From the NCBI GenBank assembly GCA_902712845.1, contig LR743504.1, positions 3,942,001 to 4,006,000 on the forward strand: a stretch of DNA of 64,000 nucleotides, written 5' to 3'. The stretch's first letter is position 1. Every line of letters starts with the position of its first letter. Source of the DNA: Methylobacterium bullatum. GTDB lineage: Bacteria; Pseudomonadota; Alphaproteobacteria; Rhizobiales; Beijerinckiaceae. A program made the position numbers and the translations under genes. This document shows positions 8,791 to 17,706 of this stretch, piece after piece. The notes below the pieces were generated by a model, which searched no databases, was not told where the DNA came from, and saw only the letters and a list, made by a program, of their open reading frames with translations.

Positions 8791-9117
8791 ATGGCCGACA
8801 TCACCCTGACCCCCCGCGCGGCCAAGCGCATCAACGAGATCATGGGAGCCGAGCCTCCCGGCGCGTCCTTGCGGATCAGCGTGAACGGCGGCGGATGCTC
8901 GGGCTTCTCCTACGCCTTCGACATCGAGCGGGCGCGGGCCGAGGACGACGTGGTGATCGAGCGGGACGGCGCCACCGTCCTCGTCGATCCGGTTTCCCTC
9001 GAATACATGAGCGGATCGACCATCGATTTCGCCAACGACCTGATCGGCCAGGCCTTCAAGATCGAGAATCCGCAGGTCACCTCCTCCTGCGGCTGCGGCA
9101 CCTCGTTCTCGCTCTGA
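8791..9117 (+). CDS. erpA: Iron-sulfur cluster insertion protein ErpA (HesB/IscA family)
   Basis: A-type carrier that delivers Fe-S clusters to apoproteins. The 108-residue product has the three invariant cysteines: Cys36 in NGGGCSGFSY, and Cys100 and Cys102 in SSCGCGTSF at the C-terminus. Its length is normal. The ATG at 8791 follows an AGAGCATCACG leader and places the conserved ITLTPRAAKRI near the N-terminus. It is divergent from dgt, with about 99 bp between them that must hold both promoters. Confidence 0.95.
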   Translation: MADITLTPRAAKRINEIMGAEPPGASLRISVNGGGCSGFSYAFDIERARAEDDVVIERDGATVLVDPVSLEYMSGSTIDFANDLIGQAFKIENPQVTSSCGCGTSFSL

Positions 9118-9248
9118 GGCTTCGTCATTCCGTCACATCGCAGCGTGCGGCAGCGCGATTGCCTCATCGTGGAAAAAGCGGCACGGATGCGGTTCGGCGC
9201 GGCACCGTTGCACGAAGCGCCCTTTTTCGCAGCGCCCCGGATCCGCTC

Positions 9249-11090
9249 ATGATCGTCCCACAAGGTCGTCCCTTCTTCATGTGGACGGCTGGCCTTTCGG
9301 TCTGCGCCCTCCTCGTCTTCGGCGGAGGCGGCCCGATCGGCCCCTTGCCGGCCTCGGCGCAGGAAGCCGCCTCCGCCGTGCAGGACGTCACGCTCCAGAA
9401 CGTGACGATGACCTTCGGCGGAACGGTCCTCACCGCGCCGCAGGTCATCGTCAGCGGCACGCGCCTGACCAAGGACGACCTTCTCGCCCTGCTCAGATCC
9501 GGCCCCGAGCCACTGCCAGCGCGTCTCGCGAAGTTCGATGCCGCGAGCGTCGTGATTCCCGAGCTTCGCTCCGAGATACGGGTCGGCCCCAGGACCCAGA
9601 CCGTGATCTACCGCGACGTGACCGCCAAGGATGTGCGCGGGGGCCGCATCGCCCAGGCGGCAGCGGCGGGGGCGACGGCCGCCGAGGCGGGAGGCGGCGA
9701 GAAGCGCAGCGCCAGCTACGGCCGCATGGAGATGCGGGACGTCGATCTCACGGCGATGGCGCGTCTCTACGGTGAGGCCGGCGATGCCAAGAGTCCGATG
9801 ATGCGCCTCTATGGCGCGTTCTCGGTCTCCGATACGCTGATGGAGGCCGACGGCACGGTAGTGAAGGTGGCGCGCATCGAGGGCACCGACCTCAGCGGTC
9901 GCCAGATTCCGGCGACCTGGACGGGGGCGCTGGACGCGATGGCGCGCGCGGACCAAGCTCAGGGCAATCCCGCCGACAGGGCGAGAATCTTCGGGGTGAT
10001 GGCGGACGTTCTCGACGGCTTCTCCGTCGGCTCGGTCCAGGCCACCGGGCTCACCATCAGCCAGACGAAGGACGGCGAGCCCGTATCGATCGGCATGGGG
10101 CGCATGGTCCTGTCCTCCGGTGGCCTCAGCATGGAAGATCTCGGCTTCACCGCGGGCGATGCCGCCGGAAAGCTCGCGCGCTTGAGCGTGGCGGGCTTCT
10201 CCTTTGCCCCCACCGTGGCGGCCATGCGCAAATTCTCGACCCGGACCGGTGAGCTCACCGAAGGAGATTTGCGGCAGATGACGCCGGCGCTCGGCACCCT
10301 GGCATTCAAGGATCTGAGTCTCGACTTGCCGCCGGACGAGGTGCCCGCTTCGCCCAAGTCCCCCGCGAAGCCCCCCGGCGCCGTGTCGCCCACGCTCCCT
10401 CCGGCCGCGACTGCGCCTACGCATATCGGCCTGCGCGATGGCGCCCTCGCCTTCGGCCCGCTGCGCGACGGTGTGCCCACCACCGGCCGGGCCACCCTCT
10501 CGGGTCTCACCCTCCCCGCCTCGGCGGTGGCCGGAATCCCGGGGCTCGGCTCCCTCGGCGCCTATGGCTACCGCGACATCGACCTGAACGTCGTCGCCGA
10601 CACGGCTTGGAACGAAGCCGCCAAGGAACTCGCCTTCAGCGAGGTGTCGGTGTCGGGCAAGGACATGGGCCGGGTGACGATCAACGGGACCCTCGGCGGT
10701 ATCGGACCTGCGGTGTTCGACCCCGATCCGAGCGTCTCGACCTTCGCCATGCTGGGCGCGACCGCCAAGGCCCTCGACCTGCGAATCGAGAATACCGGCC
10801 TGTTCGAGCGCTTCATCGCCTCTCAGTCGAAGAGCCTGAGCCTCAAGCCCGAGGAACTGACCCAGGAATACGTCACCGCCACCACGTTCGGCGTGCCGGC
10901 GATCCTCGGCAATTCCGCCGGCGCCAAGGCCATCGGCGCGGCTCTGGGCCAGTTCGTGACAAAGCCGGGCACGTTCTTGCTCAGCGCCAAGGCGAAGAAT
11001 GCCGGCGGTATCGGCATGCTCGAATTCAGCGCGGCCCCGACACCGGGCGCCGTGCTCGACAGGCTGGATGTGAGCGCGAAGGCGAATTAA
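9249..11090 (+). CDS. Large exported protein of unknown function
   Basis: A 613-residue protein I do not recognise. It has an N-terminal hydrophobic segment (about 11-30, in MWTAGLSVCALLVFGG) with an Ala-Ser-Ala-Gln end that looks like a Sec signal peptide. The body has many short beta-like stretches of the type 'VQDVTLQNVTMTFGGTVLTA' and 'MEMRDVDLTAMARLYGE', plus a Pro/Ala-rich linker around residues 365-390 (KSPAKPPGAVSPTLPP). The pattern recalls AsmA-like or other periplasmic beta-rich proteins, but no family is assigned. It follows erpA by 131 bp on the same strand and is convergent with rnd. The start could also be the internal ATG at codon 11. Confidence 0.75.
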   Translation: MIVPQGRPFFMWTAGLSVCALLVFGGGGPIGPLPASAQEAASAVQDVTLQNVTMTFGGTVLTAPQVIVSGTRLTKDDLLALLRSGPEPLPARLAKFDAASVVIPELRSEIRVGPRTQTVIYRDVTAKDVRGGRIAQAAAAGATAAEAGGGEKRSASYGRMEMRDVDLTAMARLYGEAGDAKSPMMRLYGAFSVSDTLMEADGTVVKVARIEGTDLSGRQIPATWTGALDAMARADQAQGNPADRARIFGVMADVLDGFSVGSVQATGLTISQTKDGEPVSIGMGRMVLSSGGLSMEDLGFTAGDAAGKLARLSVAGFSFAPTVAAMRKFSTRTGELTEGDLRQMTPALGTLAFKDLSLDLPPDEVPASPKSPAKPPGAVSPTLPPAATAPTHIGLRDGALAFGPLRDGVPTTGRATLSGLTLPASAVAGIPGLGSLGAYGYRDIDLNVVADTAWNEAAKELAFSEVSVSGKDMGRVTINGTLGGIGPAVFDPDPSVSTFAMLGATAKALDLRIENTGLFERFIASQSKSLSLKPEELTQEYVTATTFGVPAILGNSAGAKAIGAALGQFVTKPGTFLLSAKAKNAGGIGMLEFSAAPTPGAVLDRLDVSAKAN

Positions 11091-11156
11091 GCGACCCGGG
11101 ACGACGCCCGCGTCGCTCGTTCCCTGCAGGAGGGGGCAGAGCGTGTGGGGCCGGGT

Positions 11157-12308
11157 TCAGTCCAGTTCGCGCACCACGATCCGGCCATTTTCGGCCGACA
11201 GGGCGAGGCGGCCGGCCTTGAGGGCGAGCGCCTTCTCGCCGAACAGCGTCCGGCGCCAGCCGTGCAGGACGGCGATGTCGGCCTCGTCGTCTTCGGCGAT
11301 GGCTTCGAGGTCATCCATCGTGGCGACGATCTTGGGCGCCACGTCTTCCGCCTCGCAGACCGCCTTGAGCAGCACCTTCAGCAATTCCACCACGGCGCCG
11401 TTGCCGCCCCGGCCCCGGCTGCGCTCGGGCAGGACGATGTCGGACAGGTCGCGCTGGAAGCCACGCTCCACGGCGGCGAGGATGTCGGCTCCGGTGCGCG
11501 AACGCTCGAAGCCCGCCGGGATCGAGCGCAGGCGCCCCAGGGCCTCGACGCTGCGCGGAGCGGAAGTGGCGATGTCGATCACCGCCTCGTCCTTGAGGAT
11601 GCGCCCGCGCGGGACGTTGCGGGTCTGCGCCTCGCGCTCGCGCCAGGCGGCGACCTCGGCCAGAACCGCGATCTCGCGCGGCTTGCGCATGCGGCCGGAC
11701 AACCGGCGCCAGGCCTGGGCCGGATCGGCCTTGTAGGTCTCCGGCGAGGTGAGGACGCTCATTTCCTCGTCGAGCCATTCGCCGCGATCGGTGGAGAGGA
11801 GCTGCCCCGCCAGCACCTCGTAGACCTTCACCAGGTGGGTCACGTCGGAGAGGGCGTAGCTCGACTGGGCGTCGGAGAGCGGACGGCGCGACCAGTCGGT
11901 GAAGCGGGAGGATTTGTCGATCTTGGCCTTGGCAACGTCGTTGACGAGTTGCTCGTAGGAGACCGAATCGCCGTAGCCGCACACCATGGCGGCGACCTGC
12001 GTATCGAAGAACGGCTGCGGCAGAAGCCCGCCGAGCAGCCAGATGATCTCGAGATCCTGCCGCGCCGAATGGAACACCTTGACCACGCCCTCGTCGGCCA
12101 TCAGCGCGAAGAACGGCGCGAGGTCGATGTCGGGGGACAACGGGTCGACGAGTACCCCCGACCCGTCCGGCCCCGCCATCTGGATGAGGCAGAGCTTGGG
12201 GTAGTAGGTCGTCTCCCGCATGAACTCCGTGTCGACGGTGACGAACGGCTGTCCGGCGAAACGGCTGCAGGCCTCGGCGAGGGCCGGCGTGGTGGCGATG
12301 AGATCCAT
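11157..12308 (-). CDS. rnd: Ribonuclease D
   Basis: 3'-5' exoribonuclease of the DEDD family that trims tRNA precursors. The 383-residue product has Exo I (VDTEFMRETTYYP, near residue 25), Exo II around FHSARQDLEIIWLL, and Exo III in SYALSDVTHLVKVYEVL, followed by HRDC domains. Its length is normal. It is divergent from nothing nearby: the WYL-like gene upstream is also on the minus strand, 94 bp away. Confidence 0.95.
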   Translation of the reverse strand: MDLIATTPALAEACSRFAGQPFVTVDTEFMRETTYYPKLCLIQMAGPDGSGVLVDPLSPDIDLAPFFALMADEGVVKVFHSARQDLEIIWLLGGLLPQPFFDTQVAAMVCGYGDSVSYEQLVNDVAKAKIDKSSRFTDWSRRPLSDAQSSYALSDVTHLVKVYEVLAGQLLSTDRGEWLDEEMSVLTSPETYKADPAQAWRRLSGRMRKPREIAVLAEVAAWREREAQTRNVPRGRILKDEAVIDIATSAPRSVEALGRLRSIPAGFERSRTGADILAAVERGFQRDLSDIVLPERSRGRGGNGAVVELLKVLLKAVCEAEDVAPKIVATMDDLEAIAEDDEADIAVLHGWRRTLFGEKALALKAGRLALSAENGRIVVRELD

Positions 12309-12402
12309 GAGAGCCGGCTATATCGGAGGTTGACGCGCGAGGCGAGATCGTATCTCGCACCGCGCGCGTCTATCCCCCACATCCCGTGCTGCACTTCCCT
12401 CG

Positions 12403-12822
12403 TCAGGCGGCGCGCTTGCTGGACCGGTTCCGGCGAGCGAGGCTGCGCACCAGTTCGGCACGCTCGCGCCGCTGGGCCTCGGCACGGGCGAGAAGCCAGT
12501 CGAAGATGCCGGCATTCATCCAAGGCCCGCCCTCCTCGGTCAGGCGCCGGATGCGGTCCACCCGGAAGCCGCGATAAACGCCGCGTGCGCGGTCGATGCC
12601 GCCGAGCAGCGTCCGGCCGGGGCCGAGCCTCAACTCGCGCGCGTCGAGGGCACGCGTGCTCCAGAGACCACGGGAATCCTCGTAGACGATCTCGAACCGG
12701 CCTTCGAGCGGCAGGACCTGCCACGCGCCGGGCTTGTGCTCGCCCCGTTCCGTGGCCTTCCCGCGTGCGGAGGGAGCCGCTGCGGCCTCGGTCAAAATAT
12801 CGAGAAATGCGTTTGCATTCAT
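12403..12822 (-). CDS. Conserved hypothetical protein with WYL-like segment
   Basis: A 139-residue protein. The central part (TRALDARELRLGPGRTLLGG followed by YRGFRVDRIRRL) resembles the ligand-binding WYL-type fold, in which a 'YLxGxDHRxxxxRxFRVDRI' pattern is typical. No DNA-binding domain is present, so it is not a full WYL transcription factor. The C-terminal helix is rich in Arg. The ATG at 12820-12822, with AGG about 7 bases upstream, is preferred over an upstream GTG at 12841-12843. It lies between rnd and the divergent aspS. Function unknown. Confidence 0.65.
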   Translation of the reverse strand: MNANAFLDILTEAAAAPSARGKATERGEHKPGAWQVLPLEGRFEIVYEDSRGLWSTRALDARELRLGPGRTLLGGIDRARGVYRGFRVDRIRRLTEEGGPWMNAGIFDWLLARAEAQRRERAELVRSLARRNRSSKRAA

Positions 12823-13010
12823 GGACCTGATATGGGGATCCACCCTCGTTTCCGAAAGGTCCCGACCCCATCTCCGGGGCCTCGACGATGCCCGTTCCGG
12901 GCTCGTCCCCGCTCCTGCCTACGGGCTCCGCCGCGTGGCGTGGGGTCGCCTTCGCCTTGACTTGCCCGCCCTCGCGTGAATGGTGCGCCGCTCAATCTCA
13001 AGAGCCCGTC

Positions 13011-14825
13011 ATGCACCGTTATCGTACCCATACCTGCGGGGCGCTCCGCCCGTCCGACGTCGGCGAGACCGTTCGCCTTTCCGGCTGGTGCCATCGCATC
13101 CGCGATCATGGCGGCGTGCTCTTCATCGATCTGCGCGACCATTATGGCCGCACGCAATGCGTGGTCGATTCCGATTCGAAGGCGTTCAAGACAGCCAACC
13201 TCGCCCGCTCGGAATGGGTGATCCGCATCGACGGGCGCGTGCGCACGCGCCCCGCCGGTACCGAGAATGCCGACCTGCCCACCGGCACGGTGGAGGTCTA
13301 TATCGACGACATCGAGGTTCTCGGCCCCGCCGGCGAGTTGCCGGTGCCGGTCTTCGGCGACCAGGAATACCCGGAGGAGACGCGGCTCAAGTACCGCTTC
13401 CTCGATCTGCGCCGTGACAAGCTGCACGCCAACATCATGAAGCGCGGCGCGATCATCGATTCGCTCCGCCGCCGCATGCGCGAGGGCGGCTTCTTCGAGT
13501 TCCAAACGCCGATCCTCACCGCCTCCAGCCCGGAAGGGGCGCGTGACTACCTGGTGCCGTCCCGCGTGCACCCCGGCAAGTTCTACGCGCTGCCGCAGGC
13601 GCCGCAGCAGTTCAAGCAGCTGACGATGATCGCCGGCTTCGACCGCTACTTCCAGATCGCGCCGTGTTTTCGCGACGAGGATGCTCGCGCCGACCGCTCG
13701 CCGGGCGAGTTCTACCAGCTCGACATCGAGATGAGCTTCGTTACCCAGGAGGACGTGTTCCAGTCGGTGGAGCCGGTCCTGCGCGACGTCTTCAAGGAAT
13801 TCGCCGAGGGCAAGCGCGTCACCGAGGCCTTCCCGCGCATCCCCTATGCCGAGGCGATGCTGAAATACGGCGTCGACAAGCCGGATCTGCGAAACCCGCT
13901 GATCATCGCCGACGTGACGGACGAGTTCGCCCGCGACGAGGTCGAGTTCAAGGCGTTCAAGGGGGTGATCAAGTCCGGCGGCGTGGTCCGCGCCATTCCG
14001 GCCACGGGGGCGGCCACCCAGCCGCGCTCGTTCTTCGACAAGCTCAACGACTTCGCCCGCGCCGAGGGCGCGCCTGGCCTCGGCTACATCATCTTCGAAG
14101 ACGACAACGGCACGGTCACCGGCAAGGGCCCGATCGCCAAGTTCATCCCTTCGGAGATCCAGTCCCTCATCCGCGAGAAGACCGGCACGAAGGCCGGCGA
14201 TGCGGTGTTCTTCTCCGCCGGCACCGAGGCCAAGGCCGCGGCTCTGGCCGGCAAGGCCCGCATCCGCATCGCGGACGAACTGAACCTCTCCGACAAGGAC
14301 CAGTACGCGTTCTGCTGGATCACCGATTTCCCGATGTACGAATGGAACGAGGACGAGAAGCGGATCGACTTCTCCCACAACCCGTTCTCGATGCCGAACT
14401 TCGACCGCGAGGAGTTCCTCGCTCTCGATCCGAGCGAAGCCGAGAAGATTCTCGGCATCAAGGCGTTCCAGTACGACATCGTCTGCAACGGTACGGAGTT
14501 GTCCTCCGGCGCGATCCGTAACCACCGCCCCGAGGTGATGGAGAAGGCCTTCGGTCTGGCCGGTTACGGCCAGGAGGTGCTGGAGGAGAAGTTCGGCGGC
14601 ATGCTCAACGCGCTGAAGCTCGGCGCTCCGCCGCACGGCGGCATCGCACCGGGAATCGACCGCATCGTCATGCTTCTCTGCGGCGAGCAGAACCTGCGCG
14701 AGGTGGTGCTGTTCCCGATGAACCAGCGCGCCGAGGACCTGATGATGGGCGCCCCCGCCGAGGCGACGCCGAAGCAGCTGCGCGAGCTCCACATCCGCCT
14801 CAACCTGCCGGAGAAGCAGGGCTAA
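13011..14825 (+). CDS. aspS: Aspartyl-tRNA synthetase, probably non-discriminating (Asp/Asn)
   Basis: Class II synthetase that charges tRNA-Asp and, in organisms using GatCAB for Asn-tRNA, also tRNA-Asn. The 604-residue product has the N-terminal OB-fold (GWCHRIRDHGGVLFIDLRD), class II motif 2 (FRDEDARADRSPGEFYQLD) and the C-terminal GxGxxR-type motif (GGIAPGIDRIVMLL), with the bacterial GAD insertion. His in RDHGG, where discriminating enzymes such as that of E. coli have Leu, matches non-discriminating AspRS; gatC, gatA and gatB lie in this window. The ATG at 13011 gives the normal length. A glycosyltransferase gene follows after 24 bp. Confidence 0.97.
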   Translation: MHRYRTHTCGALRPSDVGETVRLSGWCHRIRDHGGVLFIDLRDHYGRTQCVVDSDSKAFKTANLARSEWVIRIDGRVRTRPAGTENADLPTGTVEVYIDDIEVLGPAGELPVPVFGDQEYPEETRLKYRFLDLRRDKLHANIMKRGAIIDSLRRRMREGGFFEFQTPILTASSPEGARDYLVPSRVHPGKFYALPQAPQQFKQLTMIAGFDRYFQIAPCFRDEDARADRSPGEFYQLDIEMSFVTQEDVFQSVEPVLRDVFKEFAEGKRVTEAFPRIPYAEAMLKYGVDKPDLRNPLIIADVTDEFARDEVEFKAFKGVIKSGGVVRAIPATGAATQPRSFFDKLNDFARAEGAPGLGYIIFEDDNGTVTGKGPIAKFIPSEIQSLIREKTGTKAGDAVFFSAGTEAKAAALAGKARIRIADELNLSDKDQYAFCWITDFPMYEWNEDEKRIDFSHNPFSMPNFDREEFLALDPSEAEKILGIKAFQYDIVCNGTELSSGAIRNHRPEVMEKAFGLAGYGQEVLEEKFGGMLNALKLGAPPHGGIAPGIDRIVMLLCGEQNLREVVLFPMNQRAEDLMMGAPAEATPKQLRELHIRLNLPEKQG

Positions 14826-14849
14826 GGGACGTCTGCGCGGCCGGCCACG

Positions 14850-15761
14850 ATGCCCTCCCTCGTCGCCATCGTCGTCGCCCATGACAGCGCCCATGCGCTT
14901 CCCTCGTGCCTGGCGGCCCTGGCGGCGGAGCATGTGCCCGCCGTCGTGGTCGACAATGCGAGCCGCGACGGGTCGGCGAGCGTCGCCGAGGCGGCCGGCG
15001 CCAGGGTGGTGCGCAATACCCGCAACGAGGGCTACGGCCGGGCCAACACCATCGGGATCCGCGCCGCCGAGCGTGCGGAGCGCGTGCTCATCCTCAACCC
15101 GGACATCGTGCTGCGGGCCGGCGCGGTCGATGCGCTGCTGCGCGCGGCTGCCGCCTATCCGGATGCGGGTCTGCTCGCGCCGCGCCTGATGGAGCCGGAC
15201 GGGCGGTTCTTCTACCAGCCACGCTCGCTGCTGGCGCCCTACCTCACCAACCCGTCTGGCTATCGCGCTTTCCCCGAGGGCGATGTGTGCGCGCCCTTCC
15301 TGTCGGGGGCCTGCCTGATGATCCGGCGCGACCTGTTTCTCGACCTCGGCGGGTTCGACCCGAACATCTTCCTGTTCTACGAGGATGACGATCTCTGCCG
15401 CCGGGTGGCGGATGCCGGCCATTCCCTGGTCCATGTCCATGGGGCGGTCGCCCTGCATGGACGGGGGCGGTCGTCGAAGCCCGAGCCCGGCCGGGTCTTC
15501 CGCACCCGCTGGCACCAGGCGTGGTCGCGGGCCTATGTCAGTGCCAAGTACGGCCTCGCCGACCCGAGCCGGAAGACGCTGGCGGTCAACGCGGCCAAGG
15601 CGGCGCTGGCTGGCCTCGCCTACCGGCGCGCCGATCTGGAGCGCTATGCTGGCTCGGCGGCCGGTGCCCTTGCCGCCTTGCGTGGCCGGACCGCCCTCGC
15701 GCGGGAAGGCCTGCTGGGGGAAGGCCTCCTGAGGGAAGGCTTGGACGAGCGGACAGGCTGA
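14850..15761 (+). CDS. Glycosyltransferase family 2 protein
   Basis: Predicted inverting GT-A sugar transferase, probably for a cell-surface glycan. The 303-residue product starts with an IVVAHDSA strand, then VVVDNASRDGS (32-42), the nucleotide-sugar metal site in ILNPDI (NPD about 83-85), and FLFYEDDDLCRRVADAGH, which holds the acceptor/catalytic acidic residues. This pattern is typical of rhamnosyltransferase-like GT2 proteins. The last 30 residues carry a short Arg/Glu/Gly/Leu repeat (AREGLLGEGLLREGL). It is followed after 1 bp by an acyltransferase, so the two probably act on one glycan. The donor sugar is unknown. Confidence 0.88.
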   Translation: MPSLVAIVVAHDSAHALPSCLAALAAEHVPAVVVDNASRDGSASVAEAAGARVVRNTRNEGYGRANTIGIRAAERAERVLILNPDIVLRAGAVDALLRAAAAYPDAGLLAPRLMEPDGRFFYQPRSLLAPYLTNPSGYRAFPEGDVCAPFLSGACLMIRRDLFLDLGGFDPNIFLFYEDDDLCRRVADAGHSLVHVHGAVALHGRGRSSKPEPGRVFRTRWHQAWSRAYVSAKYGLADPSRKTLAVNAAKAALAGLAYRRADLERYAGSAAGALAALRGRTALAREGLLGEGLLREGLDERTG

Positions 15762-15762
15762 C

Positions 15763-16869
15763 ATGGCAAGCTTCTTGAGGGCGACGAGTATCGGCGATGC
15801 CCTCGCGCTGCCGTCCAATGCCTTCTCGGTGCTGCGTCTCGCGCTCGCCGTGGCGGTGGTGGTCTCCCATGTCTTCAGCGTGGGAAGCGGTGACATCCTC
15901 GATGAACCGCTGAAGCGCAGCACCGGCTTCACGCTCGGCGAGCACGCGGTGAACGGGTTCTTTGGAGTCTCGGGCTTCCTCGTCGCCATGAGCCTGGAGC
16001 GGCGCGGGCCGTGGGATTACGTGCTGGCCCGCGCCTTCCGCATCCTGCCGGGTCTGGTGGCGGCGACCCTCGTCGCCGCCCTGGTCCTGGGGCCGGCCCT
16101 GACGCGGCTTTCCCTCGACGCCTACCTTCACGACCCCGGCCTGTGGCGCTTCGTCCAGGGCACGCTCACCACCTTCAAGAGCAACACCGCCCTGCCCGGC
16201 CTGTTCGTGGACAACCCGTCCCGGGCACCCCTCGGCACGGTCTGGACCCTGAAATACGAGGTCCTGTGCTATCTCGGCCTGCTGGGGGTAGGCCTCGCCG
16301 GGCTGTTCCGGCGCGGCTTCGCCCTCGGCCTCGTCATCGGCCTCGCGGTGGCGCTCGCCCTCCTCGACGCCCTGAACCCGGCCCTTCCCAAGGGCGTCGA
16401 GACCGCCCTGCGCCTTCCGCTGATCTTCGCCAGCGGCAGCGCGTTCTATCTCTGGCGCGCCAGGGTGCCGCGCTCGGGCTGGCTGTTGGCCGGGCTCGTC
16501 CTGGCCGCTGTCCTGGCGCAGGGAAGCCCGCTCTACCGGACGGTGCTGTTCCTGGCGGAGGCCTACGGCATGCTCTGGCTCGCCTTCAGTCCCGTGCTCG
16601 GGCGCCCCGCCTTCGAGCCGCCCGTGGATCTCTCCTACGGGATCTATCTCTATGGCTGGCCGATCCAGCAGAGCCTGCACGCCTTCTGGCCGGCGGCGTC
16701 CTCGGAGATGCTGCTTCTCCCCGCTCTCCTCCTCACCGCCGGGGTGGCGGCCCTGTCCTGGAAGGGCATTGAGGAGCCGGCCCTGCGCCTCAAGGCTCAC
16801 GCCCTGCGCCGGTCCGCAAAGGATTCTCCCAAGGGCGGCGCGCCGGACCCGGGGCGGGCGGAGCCGTGA
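15763..16869 (+). CDS. Acyltransferase 3 family membrane protein (OafA/YrhL-like)
   Basis: Predicted integral membrane O-acyltransferase that modifies surface polysaccharide. The 368-residue product begins with a hydrophobic segment containing LRLALAVAVVVSHVF (the His here is usual in the family). It has RAFRILPGL and about ten hydrophobic segments, and ends in a charged cytoplasmic tail. The segment GTVWTLKYEVLCYLGL (about 162-177) matches the conserved 'WSLSxExxFY' region of the family. Spacing of 1 bp from the GT2 gene and a GTGA overlap with the next gene indicate an operon. Confidence 0.88.
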   Translation: MASFLRATSIGDALALPSNAFSVLRLALAVAVVVSHVFSVGSGDILDEPLKRSTGFTLGEHAVNGFFGVSGFLVAMSLERRGPWDYVLARAFRILPGLVAATLVAALVLGPALTRLSLDAYLHDPGLWRFVQGTLTTFKSNTALPGLFVDNPSRAPLGTVWTLKYEVLCYLGLLGVGLAGLFRRGFALGLVIGLAVALALLDALNPALPKGVETALRLPLIFASGSAFYLWRARVPRSGWLLAGLVLAAVLAQGSPLYRTVLFLAEAYGMLWLAFSPVLGRPAFEPPVDLSYGIYLYGWPIQQSLHAFWPAASSEMLLLPALLLTAGVAALSWKGIEEPALRLKAHALRRSAKDSPKGGAPDPGRAEP

Positions 16870-17198
16870 GCGCGCTACGGCCGGAGGCCGCCCTCACCCG
16901 CGCGGTCGAGGCCCTGGCGGGGCACGGGTTCGCGGTGGTGGCACGCAACACGCGCGGCGACAGCGTCTACCTCAAGCCGGAGGGCTGCAGCTACGCGCTT
17001 CGGGTCTCGAACCACGCCCGGACGCCCAAGCAGCGCAAGAACCATCCCGACGCGATCACCAGCCTGGTGATCCGGGCCGCCACCGGCCCGGCGCAGGTCG
17101 ACGCCCTGGTCGAGACCGCCCTGCGCAACTTCGCCGGGGAGCGGCGCAAGCGCGAGGGTGACCGTGGCGGGGAGAGCGGCAGGCCCGCCGTTCCGTGA
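16866..17198 (+). CDS. Small conserved hypothetical protein
   Basis: A 110-residue soluble protein of unknown function. A GTG start at 16866 overlaps the acyltransferase stop by 4 bp (GTGA), which suggests coupling. The first 50 residues suggest an alpha/beta start (AVEALAGHGFAVVARNTRGDSVYLKP); the C-terminal tail is basic and disordered (ERRKREGDRGGESG). The segment SNHARTPKQRKNHPDAITSLVI is the most distinctive feature. The coding frame is supported by the tight overlap and by base composition like its neighbours. No function can be assigned. Confidence 0.65.
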   Translation: MSALRPEAALTRAVEALAGHGFAVVARNTRGDSVYLKPEGCSYALRVSNHARTPKQRKNHPDAITSLVIRAATGPAQVDALVETALRNFAGERRKREGDRGGESGRPAVP

Positions 17199-17214
17199 CC
17201 GGGCGGGCAGAGGA

Positions 17215-17478
17215 TCAGGCGGAGGCCGAATCGCCCTCGGCCGCATCGCGGAAATACGGCTCTACCGGGCCCTTCAGCTTCACCGTCATCGGGTTGCCGG
17301 CGCGGTCGAGGGTCTTGCCGGCCGACAGGCGGACCCAGCCTTCGCTGACGCAATATTCCTCGACATTGGTCTTTTCGACGCCCTTGAAGCGGATGCCGAT
17401 GCCGCGTTCCAGGATGGCCTCGTTGTAGAACGGGCTGTTCGGGTTCACCGCGAGGCGGTCGGGAGGCGTGTCGGACAT
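17215..17478 (-). CDS. DUF3297 family protein
   Basis: An 87-residue protein matching the pattern of the DUF3297 family: an N-terminal DPNSPFYNEAILERGIGIRF-like block, then VEEYCVSEGWVRL and LKGPVEPYF. The function of this proteobacterial family is unknown to me. The ATG at 17476-17478 gives the usual short length. It is convergent with the 110-residue protein upstream (16 bp apart). A 228-bp gap with no supported gene follows before the acetyltransferase gene. Confidence 0.85.
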   Translation of the reverse strand: MSDTPPDRLAVNPNSPFYNEAILERGIGIRFKGVEKTNVEEYCVSEGWVRLSAGKTLDRAGNPMTVKLKGPVEPYFRDAAEGDSASA

Positions 17479-17706
17479 CGGCGTTGCCTTGGGAATCGAT
17501 GATCGGAGTTGAGCGATCGTTGACGCGTCGGGACGAAGGGTCCGGGTAAGCGATTCACGCCCCGCCCGCAACGCCGCCGGCCCTGGCCGCCAAGGCAATT
17601 GCTTGACGCGCTGGCCCTGGTTTTCTCGCTGGCCTCGATCGCCGGCGCCCACCTCCGCGGGCTCAGGCTCTCGCTCCGCACGGCGCTCTTCGCGCCGCGA
17701 AGCCGC

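Noticed and set aside
12819..15989. 1056-codon minus-strand open frame opposite aspS and the glycosyltransferase
   Set aside because: It is opposite a complete AspRS with all class II motifs and a GT2 gene; the composition is typical of a mirror frame.
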